DNA of 64,000 bases from Przewalskia tangutica (Eukaryota > Streptophyta > Magnoliopsida > Solanales > Solanaceae), in the NCBI GenBank assembly GCA_029844215.1, contig CM056732.1, positions 26,165,501-26,229,500 on the forward strand, in the 5' to 3' direction. The notes under the pieces were generated by a model. The model did not search any database. It saw nothing but the letters and a program-made list of their open reading frames with translations, and had not been told where the DNA came from. The position numbers and the translations under genes were made by a program. This document shows, piece after piece, positions 1 to 9,597 of the stretch. Position 1 is the stretch's first letter. Each line of letters begins with the position of its first letter.

Positions 1-229
1 CTGGTTCCCATCTACTAGAACCCTGAAATAATAGCCGGAATCTGATCGAACTTACTAACATGATGAGCAGGATAATAAACTTGAAACACAAACATGCGAG
101 GAGACGATAGAGCAATATCAGGCTATAACAAAACAAAGAAGAAAACCAATGACTTTCAGAGATAGCAGCGGAGGCAGCAAAAAAGTTATGAGCATAAAAG
201 ACGAAGGATCTTCTGATCCATGGGGATAA
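1..229 (+). pseudogene. B0: 3' end of component-B last ORF (b8)
   Basis: This is the C-terminal part of the b8 reading frame seen complete in copies B1 and B6, entering from outside the window. The frame ends at TAA 227-229 with residues GSSDPWG. The first 30 bases already differ from the other copies, so the frame is damaged. The same last codons also precede the common region in component A (7028-7071), so they belong to the shared block. Function is unknown; see the B6 copy. Confidence 0.75.
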
Positions 230-560
230 TGTAATTTTATTACATGAAACCCAGAAAATGGAATAATAGCCCATGGGGATAATGTAATTTTATTACATGA
301 AACCCAGAAAGCGGAATAATAGCCCGTGGGGATAATGTAATTTTATTACATGACACCCATCATATGAGATATCAGCAGGCCCAATATGATTTATCATATA
401 AGCCGAAAACTATGAGATACAAGATAACAGCAGGCCCAATATGATTTATCATATAAGCCGAAAACTATGAGATACAAGATAACAACAGGCCCAATGTGAT
501 TTATCACAAAAAAGCCCAAAAAATATGAGCTAACAAGACCAGCCCAGAGCGATTTATCGC
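229..560 (+). repeat. Array of seven phased palindromes
   Basis: Three copies of ATGTAATTTTATTACAT (229-245, 282-298, 335-351) repeat every 53 bases. They are followed by ATATGATTTATCATAT (384-399 and 439-454), TGTGATTTATCACA (495-508) and GCGATTTATCGC (549-560). Every one has perfectly complementary arms around a 2-3 base T centre, and centre spacing is 48 to 55 bases. In the last four the core GATTTATC is fixed while the flanks change on both sides together. The array recurs in each full NCR. Function is unknown: dimeric protein sites or RNA hairpins are both possible. Confidence 0.85.
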
Positions 561-1083
561 AAAGAAAAAAGAAATGAAAAAAGATGGAAAAAGACAAAAG
601 AAATGAAAAAGATGAAAAAACAAAAGAAATGAAAAAGGTGAAAAAAGAAAAGACAAAAAGATGAAAAAAGACAAAAGAAAAGACAAAAGAAAGAAAAGAC
701 AGCAGCGGTGGAGAAAATGCCATCGAAAGAAAGAAAAAGACAACACAAAAGAAGTCAAAAAGAGAATAATAGCAGCAAAGCAAAGACAACAGCGAAAGGA
801 TGAAAAATCAAAACATATCAGCTTTAAAGAGGAAGACAAAAATCTCAATAATAGCGGAAGGACAAAACCATCAAATCGATGGGAAGACAAGGACATCGTG
901 AGAAAGAAAATATCACCAAGACATCGACAAAATGTCGGAAAAACAAAGCATGATATCAGCGGAAATCACGAAGAAAGGCAAGGAAAAAATAAAAGAAAGG
1001 AGAACTCAACAAAAGCACGAGTACCAGCAAAGATCAAGGAAAACACAGAGAAAGCAAGAAAATACCAGCAATAACATCCAGAA
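561..1083 (+). repeat. Purine-rich low-complexity tract
   Basis: The plus strand is almost all A and G, with AAAGA/GATGAAAAA-like words. Open frames across it (for example 661-1074) encode Lys/Arg/Glu-rich low-complexity peptides, and the opposite strand gives Phe/Ser/Leu-rich ones; both follow from base composition. Copies NCR2 (about 7360-7480), NCR6 and NCR9 contain long poly-A or poly-T expansions here. By family analogy a purine tract could prime plus-strand DNA, but no specific primer tract can be singled out. Confidence 0.6.
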
Positions 1084-1154
1084 AAACAAGACAACAAACG
1101 AAGACACGGACGAAATATCAGCAGAAAAATATAATTTATCAGCTTTACTGTAGC

Positions 1155-1362
1155 ATGAATAGTAACTTTCACTGTAGCAGGAATAGTAAAGCCGCCAGCG
1201 TAGCAATCTGATGAAAGGTCGCCTGATGAAGACAAGTCAACATGCGAGGAATAGTAAAGCCAGGATCTTTGTAGCAAATAGTAAAGGTCGTGATAAAGGT
1301 CGCCTGATAAAAGTCGCCTGATGAAGTCAAATCTTGTAGCACCAGAGGTTATCTATATAAAG
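1155..1362 (+). promoter_or_regulatory. Pregenomic RNA promoter: AGTAAAG / GTCGCC repeats and TATA box
   Basis: The motif AATAGTAAAG occurs repeatedly, then about 14-base units containing GATAAAGGTCGCC run toward the TATA box TATATAAAG (1354-1362). In NCR8 the unit is the cleaner AGTAAAGGTCGCAC, starting at 54869, 54883, 54897 and 54911. AAAG cores resemble Dof-type sites, but that is inference. The TATA region is kept in all nine full NCRs: 1354, 8181, 15036, 22296 and 54947 on the plus strand; 23887-23894, 29986-29993, 42894-42901 and 56106-56113 on the minus strand. Confidence 0.75.
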
Positions 1363-1695
1363 AGCCTCATTGTATCAGAAAAAGATAACAATTTTTGGAA
1401 TACAACTTCAATCTTCAAGATAATCTCTCTATAATCTCTCTTCCGAAACACTTTCTTTCAAGAAAAGAAATATTAGTCTTCTATTAGCATAACAACATCT
1501 ATTAGCAAAACAATCATGTTTAGCTAAAACCCTTCTATCGGTCTATAATCTTAAACAGAGTAATATCGTAGAAGAAGAAGATCTACTAAAAGAAACCGTA
1601 AGAACGAGGAATCAACATATCGTAGTCTAAAGAAAATCTGCTAAAAAGAATCATAAGAACTAGGAATTAACTTTGAAAGATATATAGTTAAACAC

Positions 1696-1749
1696 ATGTT
1701 AAGTCTAGGAACCTTGACTCTTGTTGGAATGCTCGGAAAGAACTGTTGA
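1696..1749 (+). CDS. Leader short ORF (17 codons)
   Basis: ATG at 1696 opens 17 codons, with a second in-frame ATG at 1729, and stops at TGA 1747-1749, just before the GC-richer part of the leader. A smaller ORF, ATG TTT AGC TAA, lies near 1516-1527. Caulimovirid leaders usually contain short ORFs that steer ribosome shunting or reinitiation. Whether this one does so is inference, and no strong downstream stem was proven by eye. Confidence 0.3.
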   Translation: MLSLGTLTLVGMLGKNC

Positions 1750-1860
1750 GACTGTCCCAAGCTCTAGGCGAATTAGTACCCGCACAGCGAGGAAGCGACG
1801 ACGGGGAAGCGGCCAGGAGAGGATATTTCCGGTGATCTGAGATTCACGGCAAGAGGTACG

Positions 1861-2033
1861 AAAAACTTTATGAGATAACACCCCCAGAAGAACGGAAAGA
1901 ATTAGACCAAAGTGAAAATATCATGAGATACAAACAACATTTACAACAATTAGATGCCGACGTATATTATATTAGGGAATACATAAAATATTTAACACAA
2001 GAAAATAAGAAATATACACAACAGTTAGGATGA
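1861..2033 (+). pseudogene. a1, 5'-truncated small ORF of component A
   Basis: Only about the last 57 codons remain, because the 5' part was lost at the 1860 junction. The same frame is open for 95 codons in A2 (35988-36275 -). It stops at TGA 2031-2033, overlapping the next ATG (2030) as ATGA, a coupled arrangement. It is helix-prone and Lys/Glu/Gln-rich with no recognised domain. Its N-terminus in A2 resembles those of a2 and b1. Function unknown. Confidence 0.6.
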
Positions 2034-2471
2034 AAACAATTCTGTCGTTTAAAAAAATAATAGAATCTAATAAAATAATATGGCGATGCAAAGAAATTAA
2101 AAGACGATTAATAGAAACAAGAATAAAAAACGAAAAATTATTAAAAGAAATAAATAGCTGGTTGGACCAAAAACAAAAGAAAACCAGGAATATCAGTAAG
2201 AATACCACCAACGTTCTCCCCTCTTTAGGGTTGTTAGGTGATGAAAAGATCCGCCTAGAATCTAATAAAAAACGAAAAATTATTAAAAGAAATAAATAGC
2301 TGGTTGGACCAAAAACAAAAGAAAAACAGGAAAGCCAGAAGAAAAAGAATACAACGAAAAGGCGTAAGAGTATATAGTAAGCTAGTAGAAATAAATACAG
2401 AAATAAATATACAAGATTTCTTGATAATAGATTTAGAAGCAGATCTAAGATTCGAGCCAAGCCACTATTAA
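2030..2471 (+). pseudogene. a2, small ORF of component A interrupted by leader insert
   Basis: The ATG at 2030 begins MKTILSFKKII, matching the start MKTIKSFD of b1 in component B. The C-terminal end, LRFEPSHY (stop 2469-2471), matches LRFEINQY of b1. So a2 and b1 are diverged copies of one gene, each about 100 codons in undamaged form. Here the frame is broken by about 76 bases of leader (2180-2256) flanked by a repeat of the gene's own sequence. It is basic and helix-rich. Function unknown; a virion-associated or nucleic-acid-binding role is only a guess. Confidence 0.65.
2127..2325 (+). repeat. Template-switch scar: leader fragment inserted with local duplication
   Basis: The a2 sequence (2127-2180) runs into about 76 bases identical to the leader just upstream of the primer site (2180-2256). 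It then returns to a short a2 piece (2257-2270) and repeats the preceding about 55 bases (to 2325) before continuing. Copy A2 (about 35850-35990) has a single uninterrupted version, so this is specific to A1. Junctions fall in runs of A shared by both sides. Confidence 0.85.
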
Positions 2472-2502
2472 GTAAACTCATCCTTTAAACCAAACAAAAA
2501 TT

Positions 2503-2939
2503 ATGGAAACAAGTATTAACCTAATAACAAAAAGAAGATCGAAACAAATACGTAATCCTGAGTAATTTTAACGAGAAAATAGATGAGTTGTGGACAGAAT
2601 TAATAATAAAAGAAAAATTAAACAATCTTTTTAAAAAAATGGATGAAATAAAAGAAAGTCAAGATAAGACAAGAGAACTGATAAGAGAAGAACTAACGAA
2701 ATTATGGAACATATCTGAAGTACCAACACTAAAATTAATATTAGAACAACTCAATACAATAGTGACGCACATAAACAAGGATAAAAATAAAAAACAAGTA
2801 AACGAGGAGAATCGGTGACTCAGAAATAACGATGAAATCTGGTTGAGAGAAGAACAACACCACGAAATAATACCAATAGATGCATGGAGAAGAAGCAAAA
2901 ATCCGATAATGGTAGATATTAGCGAATAAAACCAAAAAT
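2503..2939 (+). pseudogene. a3, coiled-coil ORF (virion-associated-protein-like position)
   Basis: The likely start is ATG 2503 and the stop TAA 2937-2939. The frame shifts near 2565, then stays open with a heptad-like helix (KMDEIKESQDKTRELIREE, about 2638-2695), then a Pro-containing tail ending near DISE. The order (small coiled-coil ORF directly before the capsid-polymerase ORF) and the N-terminal heptads resemble caulimovirus virion-associated proteins, which tetramerise and bind the capsid. That assignment is inference from position and coiled coil only. The best open stretch is in A2 (35253-35528 -). Confidence 0.5.
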
Positions 2940-3000
2940 ACCAAAAGAAGTAGAAAAAACATTAGGCGGCTTAAAAGCTTTAAGTAAAAGGACAATTCTA

Positions 3001-6000
3001 ATGAATAAAGACACGAATACAGTAATAACGTTCCTTAGAAATCATGCCAAAGAAATATTAGAACAAGAAAGGTATAAATACGAGCCTATGAAAAAGCAGG
3101 ATCGAAAGATCCTAAAGAAACTGATAAAAATGAAGAAAAATTAAAAGAAAAAACGTTTGTGTGAATTTAGAACTTGAAAATAAAACCCAAAAAGAAAAGA
3201 TAACGAATTAGAAAGAAAATACAAAACTAAAATTATCTATTAACAAAGAATGGTTTGACAAATATAAAATGTACAAGACTAAGTACAAAGATACAAAACA
3301 CGAGCTAAACAAAACAAAAGTAATATTAAAAGAAACAAAGAAAGAATTAGAGTTAGTTAAACAAGAAATAAGCGCATTAAAGAAGAACATAAACAAGAGA
3401 TGGCGAATTAAGAGAAGAGTTACATATTATGAAACAACAACTAGTAAGATCAAAAGGCAAACAAAAAGTAAAAAGAATACATGATACTAGTAACAATAGT
3501 GATATGGCGATAACAACAAAAGCGATGTACGGATAAAGAGAAGAAAATACGGATAAAGAGGAAAATAGCTCGGACCGGGAAATACAAGTAGCAAAGATCA
3601 CGGAAGAAATAGAAGAAGAAAACAATTAGAAATAATACAAGAGAATAACCAAATATTAGAAGCATTGCATAAGATCACGGAGGGTAAATGCAATAATAGA
3701 AGAAGAGCGAGAAAGTGATATAGAAGGCAGTATAATGAGCCATTGAAGCAGAAATAGAATCGACAACATAGTAAATGAGGATACTAATAACTACGGAGGA
3801 AGAAATGATAGACCCAAACCTAGAAGTTATAACAAGAAAACCTACTAAGTTACCACCACGTATACGATGGGACATCAAGCGGAATTTAGTGAATTTGTAG
3901 GATCAATGGCACTGAGGATAAATATGAATGGATATTTTTAGATTTAGATAATGTCTATGATGAACAAGAACTAAGCGAGAAGGATAAGCGATTGGAATGT
4001 AGGAATGTCTTTAGCATTAATGAACTCAACATACTAGTGATTTAGATTACATGTTTGAATTAATATCTAAAGCGATGATAGGAAAAGTAGCATTACGGTT
4101 TGAAACCATAGCTTATCAAATGAAAGGAGAAATATTTCATCATGTTAAAGATTGGAAAGGAATACTAATGTTATTCGATATGGTATTAAAAGAGAATTCC
4201 TAGGAGAAAAATGGCTAGTAGCAAGAGAAAGCGTATTAGCGTAAAGAAAATGTGAAATAATAATGAATCTAAATAATATGAAGTGTTGTAAAATCAATAA
4301 ATTACGAGAATATACCATAAGCTTTACTAAATTCTATTATGAAGCAAGATTCTTACAAGAAGAAGGAATAATATACCAACAATTTGTATTATGACCACTA
4401 CTAGAACCATATAATACGGAGTACTAAAGAATACAAGCTATTAGAACCAAAAGAAAATACTTTAGGAGAAAAATAAAGGGTACTAAGAGCATATTTAATG
4501 AGAAAATCACGGAGAATATAGGTTACAACAGGAAATCAAGAAAGATAAAAATTAGGATTAAAAGAAATATGTGGATTCTGAGAGAAAGCTAAGGTTTGGA
4601 TGTGAAGATCAAGAAAAAAGCATGAGATATGAAAAATACGAAAAAGATATACGAAATATAAAAACAAAGATTATATTAACAAAGATTCAGAAAACATTAT
4701 GACCAACAATATTACAAGAAAAATTATAATAGGTAGTATAAACCCTACAAAAGGAAGCAATATAAAAGATTCAGAAGATATAATAATACTCCAGATAATA
4801 GAAAAAAATTTAAGGATAGAAGAAAATTTAGGAAAAAATACGTAAAACCGCTAGAAGCAAAAGAAGCACCTAAAGATTGTAAATCTTTGGAATTGTAATG
4901 AAAAAGGACACTATGCTAACAAGTGCAGAAATTAGAAAAACAAGGAGTAAAATATATTAATACTACAGTTTATTATGAGTGCGGAAAAAATAAAGAAGAG
5001 AATACAAAATGGCATAACGACGAACAATTTTATATCGGTGAAGAAGAAGATACTTGACTATATGAGAAAACTATTCAGAAGTGAGTCGGAATAAATGGTA
5101 GCGATATACATATGACTCATGTAGAATACAAACCCAACAAAATGATAGAACATGAAATTTTTATTGATAGTGGAGCGGATATATGCCTAGCAAGAAAAGA
5201 AGTTTTAGAAACACAAAAATGGAAAAGATCTAGAACGCATAGAACAAAATGAAGGATTTGATCAACGATCTAAGAATTAGGAATAGTAGCGAGAAAATAT
5301 AAGGATCATGTTGAATAAAGCGATATTGATTACGAATAATATACCAAGATAATAATATGAGCAGAGAAAATCTTTAGGAAATAACTTTCTAGATTACTTC
5401 AAAACACAAGTTATAAATAATAGCACCGTAAACCTACAAACACCATGTGACAAATGGATCATAGTAAAAAGAATACTACCAATACAAATGCTAAAGTTAT
5501 GTAATAAAATTAACCGATATCATAATTTACAAGAATTCAAAGAACAATACCTTGGAATGCTAAAAATAAACTTTGGAGAAAATCAAATCTGATTATGGGA
5601 AAAAGAAAAATTCTGTTGAAATAAAGTTAATAACCCCAAATGACATTGTCAGATGTAAGCCTATTAGGTATAGTCCGACAGACCAGAAAGAGTTCGAAAT
5701 CCAATTAAAAGAGTTAATAGATTTAAAATTAATACAAGAAAGTAAGAGTCCGCATAATAGCCCACTTTCCTAGTAAGAAAACACGATGAACAAAAAGAGG
5801 TAAAGCCGGGATGGTAGTAGACTATAGAAGTAAATAAGAAGACTATATTTGATGGATACTTTTACCATATAAAAGAAATCTTATTAACGAGGCTAGGAGA
5901 TAAAAATGGTTTAGCAAGTTTGATTGTAAAAGTGGATTTTGGCAAATAAAACTAACCAAAGAATCAAAACCCCTAACAGCTTTTAGTACACCTCAGGGAC

Positions 6001-6933
6001 ATTATGAGTGGAATGTATTACCATTTGGGCTAAAAAATGCACCTCAGATATTTCAAAGAAGAATGGATCAGGTATTTAAAAAATTGGCAGATTACTGCAT
6101 AGTATATGTCGACGATATATTAATATATAGTGATAGTCTGGGAGATCATATCAAACATCTGGAAGAATTCATAATAACTATACGGCAACATGGAATTTTA
6201 TTATCAGAAAAGAAGTCTGAAATTTTTAAAGATAATATAGAATATTTAGGATATATCATAGACGAAGAAGGATTCAATATACAAGAGAATATAGTAACAA
6301 AGATAAAAAACTTCAAAGATAAATTAGAAACTAAAAAAGAAGTACAACAGTTTCTAGGAATAATAAATTACGCCTCAGATCACATAAAAGATCTACAAAG
6401 ACCTTGAGAAACCATTACAAGATCTAATAAAAGGAAAAAATAAAAATTTGAATGGAAAGAAGAGCATGACAAAGCCATAAAAGATATCAAGGAAAGGGTA
6501 AAAATCTGCAAAACATAAGATACCAACATACAGATCAATTAGAACTCTTCACGGATGCAATGACATAGGTTGGGAAGCGATGCTCATAGCATACGACGAA
6601 GATATAGATAAAGAAAAACCTTTGATATGTGGATACGGAGGAGGAACTTGGAAACCAAATGAAAAAATTATCATATTAATGAAAAGAATTACTAGTAGTA
6701 AAATTTGGAATAAAAGGTTTCATTACCATTTATTACCAACAAAGTTTGTTGTAAGAACTGATAACACACAAGTAAGAGCATTTATCACCAATAAAATTGA
6801 CCCATTACCAGAACTAAATAAAAGAAGAAAATGGCAATCATTCTTTTATTGTTATGATTTCATTGTGAAAAATATATCTGGGAATAAGAATCTTCTAGCT
6901 GACTTTCTAAGCAGATATCAAGATACCAGTTAA
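3001..6933 (+). pseudogene. Capsid / protease / reverse transcriptase / RNase H polyprotein, copy A1
   Basis: Structural and replication polyprotein of component A, about 1,300 codons from ATG 3001 to TAA 6931-6933. Order: N-terminal segment with FLRNHAKEILEQ (about 3029); coiled coil (about 3250-3480); capsid region (about 3850-4860); a basic stretch and a damaged C-x2-C-x4-H-x4-C zinc knuckle (about 4878-4927); aspartic protease active site DSG at 5166-5174; reverse transcriptase (about 5640-6350) with the YVDD catalytic motif at 6105-6116; RNase H with its first Asp at 6554-6556, a TDN motif around 6760 and the LLADFLSR end. No integrase follows. Many frameshifts; the RT core 6063-6407 and RNase H 6580-6933 are the longest open parts. 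Confidence 0.9.
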
Positions 6934-9044
6934 AAGATAGCGAATCTGATGACAAATGAAGACCTTCAACAACAAAACAACCAAGCGAAAGGATTATTCA
7001 AAGGAAATGACTAATCTAATACTAAATATGAGCACAAAAGAAGAAGGATCTTCTGATCCATGGGGATAATGTAATTTTATTACATGAAACCCAGAAAGCG
7101 GAATAATAGCCCGTGGGGATAATGTAATTTTATTACATGACACCCATCATATGAGATATCAGCAGGCCCAATATGATTTATCATATAAGCCGAAAACTAT
7201 GAGATACAAGATAACAGCAGGCCCAATATGATTTATCATATAAGCCGAAAACTATGAGATACAAGATAACAACAGGCCCAATGTGATTTATCACAAAAAA
7301 GCCCAAAAAATATGAGCTAACAAGACCAGCCCAGAGCGATTTATCGCAAAGGAAAAAGAAATGAAAAAAAAAAAAAAAAAACAAAAAAAAGATGGAAAAA
7401 GACAAAAGGAATGAAAAAGATGAAAAAACAAAAGAAATGAAAAAAGGTGAAAGAAAAAAAAAAAAAAAAAAAAAAAGACAAAAAGATGAAAAAAGACAAA
7501 AGGAAAGATGAAAAGATGAAAAAAGACAAAAGGAAAGATGAAAAAAGACAAAAGAAAGAAAAAGACAACACAAAAGAAGTCAAAAAGAGAATAATAGCAG
7601 CAAAGCAAAGACAACAGCGAAAGGATGAAAAATCAAAACATATCAGCTTTAAAGAGGAAGACAAAAATCTCAATAATAGCGGAAGGACAAAACCGTCAAA
7701 TCAGTAAGGAAGACAAGGACATCGTGAGAAAGAAGAAAATACCGGTAGGACATCACAAAATGTCGGAAAAACAAAGCATGATATCAGCGGAAATCACGAA
7801 GAAAGGCAAGGAAAAAATAAAAGAAAGGAGAACTCAACAAAAGCACGAGTACCAGCAAAGATCAAGGAAAACACAGAGAAAGCAAGAAAATACCAGCAAT
7901 AACATCCAGAAAAACAAGACAACAAACGAAGACACGGACGAAATATCAGCAGAAAAATATAATTTATCAGCTTTACTGTAGCATGAATAGTAACTTTCAC
8001 TGTAGCAGGAATAGTAAAGCCGTAAGCGTAACAATCTGATAAAGGTCGCCTGATGAAGACAAGTCAACATGCGAGGAATAGTAAAGCCATGGGATCTTGT
8101 AGCAAATAGTAAAGGTCGCCTGATAAAGGTCATGATAAAAATCGCCTGATGAGTCAAATCTTGTAGCACCAGAGGTTATCTATATAAAGAGCCTCATTGT
8201 ATCAGAAAAGGAAAAACAACAATTTTTGGAATACAACTTCACTCTTCAAGATAATCTCTCTCTATAATCTCTCTTCCGAAACACTTTCTTTCAAGAAAAG
8301 AAATATTAGTCTTCTATTAGCATAACAACTTCTATTAGCATAACAATCATGTTTAGCTAAAACCCTTATATCGGTCTATAATCTTAAGGCAGATTAATAT
8401 CGTAGAAGAAGAAGATCTACTAAAAGAAACCATAAGAACAAGGAATCAACATATCGTAGTCTAAAGAAAATCTGCTAAAAAGAATCATAAGAACTAGGAA
8501 TTAACTTTGAAAGATATATAGTTAAACGCATGTTAAGTCTAGGAACCTTGACTCTTGTTGGAATGCTCGGAAAGAAGCTGTTGAGGCGTCCCAGCTCTGG
8601 CGAATTAGTACCATACAGCGAGGCGGCAGCGGGAAGCGGCGAGAGAGGATATTTCCGGTGATCCGAGATTCACGGCAAGAAGTGCGATTCCTTTACTTAT
8701 ATGTTTTAATTATATTTGGATAAGTTATTTTCTAGTGCTTATCTTACGGTAAAGTAGAAATTCTTAGATTATGATATTGTTTGATTTTAATGCTTATGTT
8801 TCTTAAAGTAGAAAATCGAAGCTATGATATTAGTAAATCTGAAAAAGATTATAGACTGATTGTATTAAAAAATGGACGTAAAACCCCATACGAGTTTGTC
8901 AATACTACTTGTTAGTATAAAGCTGATAAGTTATTACTTAAGATTCCGCCATAGTAGTAATAAAACCAGGAATATCAGTAAGAATACCACCAACGTTCTC
9001 CCCTCTTTAGGGTTGTTAGGTGATGAAAAGATCCGCCCAGAAAA
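6934..9044 (+). promoter_or_regulatory. Common noncoding region NCR2, between A1 and B1
   Basis: From about 7028 the sequence equals the component-B 3' end and NCR, including the short GSSDPWG coding tail. It holds two 53-base palindrome units and the GATTTATC series (7060-7350), an A-run-expanded purine tract (7360-7620), the TATA box 8181-8188, and a complete leader to the primer site at 9045. It is the most complete leader in the window. The 95 bases from 6934 to 7027 are specific to component A and hold no gene I can see. Confidence 0.85.
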
Positions 9045-9195
9045 TGGTATCAGAGCTATAAATAGAACAATAACAGATTTGGATATAAACAAAAATTATG
9101 AACATAATAGATTAAATGATTATGCATACCAATTTGATAGATCTAGCGAAAACAACTTAGAACAGTTTGATACAGAAAATTGGAATTCAGAATGA
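8872..9195 (+). CDS. ORF0, reading frame crossing the tRNA primer site into component B
   Basis: ATG 8872 lies in the leader, 173 bases before the primer site. The frame stays open for 107 codons through the site (9045-9056) and stops at TGA 9193-9195, overlapping the b1 start as ATGA. The first about 60 codons come from the common region, the last about 45 from component B (ending NWNSE). In A2 the same frame also crosses the site and stops at 36278-36280, just before a1. So one shared N-terminus would receive two different C-termini. No domain is recognised. Whether it is translated is unknown; it could be chance, but it is open in both components. Confidence 0.45.
   Translation: MDVKPHTSLSILLVSIKLISYYLRFRHSSNKTRNISKNTTNVLPSLGLLGDEKIRPENGIRAINRTITDLDINKNYEHNRLNDYAYQFDRSSENNLEQFDTENWNSE
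9045..9056 (+). other. tRNA-Met primer-binding site (B1)
   Basis: TGGTATCAGAGC is complementary to the 3' end of plant initiator tRNA-Met, the usual primer for caulimovirid minus-strand DNA synthesis. It marks the start of unit B1 and the end of NCR2. Confidence 0.92.
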
Positions 9196-9496
9196 AAACA
9201 ATTAAATCATTTGATAGAATAATAAAATATAATAAAATGATATGGAAATGTCGAGAAATTAAACACATATTAATAAAGACAAGAATAGAAGCTAAAAACA
9301 CAAAATGAATGGCTGACTCAGAGAAAAGAAGATAACAGATTTTACAACAGTGAAGAATTAAAAAAGATATATGAGATATATTTTGATGCCCAAGAAACAA
9401 GAAATAAGATATCTGTGATGAATAGAAATAGAAGTACATGAACTAATAATAAAAGATTTATTAATAGATTTACGGTTTGAAATAAACCAATATTAA
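9192..9496 (+). pseudogene. b1, copy B1 (11-base deletion)
   Basis: The frame begins MKTIKSFDRII and ends LRFEINQY. An 11-base deletion after GAAGCTAAA (near 9294) shifts the frame. The same deletion is in B2, B4 and B6, while B7 (61973-62290 -) is intact. It is homologous to a2 of component A. Function unknown. Confidence 0.7.
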
Positions 9497-9498
9497 AA

Positions 9499-9597
9499 AT
9501 GAGTGAAGAAATAATTAAGCAAGATCGTGAAATAAAAGATTTAAATGATGTCATAAAAGAACAATATAAGTTTATCAATCAGCTAACTCATGGATAA
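9499..9597 (+). pseudogene. b2, copy B1 (large internal deletion)
   Basis: Only the first few codons (ATG 9499) and the last about 27 codons remain. The coiled-coil middle, present in B4 and B7, has been lost between short AATAAT repeats. The stop TAA 9595-9597 overlaps the movement-protein start at 9590. Confidence 0.7.

Larger units (their letters stand above)
230..1860 (+). promoter_or_regulatory. Common noncoding region NCR1 (promoter and leader), joined to A1
   Basis: Shared intergenic region of both components. In order it holds a palindrome array (229-560), a purine-rich tract (about 561-1083), AGTAAAG/GTCGCC repeats upstream of a TATA box (TATATAAAG 1354-1362), and a leader with short ORFs and a GC-richer part (about 1750-1860). 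It has no long conserved reading frame. Compared with NCR2 it is cut short: at 1860 the leader jumps directly into a1 of component A, losing about 0.35 kb of leader, the tRNA primer site and the start of a1. Role by family knowledge: the promoter of the terminally redundant pregenomic RNA. Confidence 0.85.
1861..9044 (+). mobile_element. Endogenous pararetrovirus component A, copy A1 with NCR2
   Basis: The unit runs from inside a1 through a2, a3 and the capsid-RT-RNase H polyprotein, then the common region up to the primer site of the next unit (9045). The 5' end is truncated by the junction at 1860. It sits head-to-tail with B1. There is no integrase and no movement protein. It carries many frameshifts and an inserted piece of leader at about 2180-2256. 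Confidence 0.88.

Noticed and set aside
394..896. Long Phe/Ser/Leu-rich open frames on the minus strand (and their equivalents in the other NCRs)
   Set aside because: They are the complement of the purine-rich tract; composition alone keeps them open, and they change frame and length freely between copies.
661..1153. Lys/Arg/Glu-rich plus-strand frames in the NCR as a basic viral protein
   Set aside because: Low complexity, different frames and lengths in each NCR copy, and no conserved start; best seen as noncoding tract.
2503..2939. a3 as a firm virion-associated protein
   Set aside because: Position and heptads fit, but no diagnostic residues could be confirmed by eye, so only a tentative label is given.
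8926..8940. Small dyad TAAGT-TATT-ACTTA in the leader
   Set aside because: Short AT-rich dyads are common by chance here and it does not form a series like the 229-560 array.
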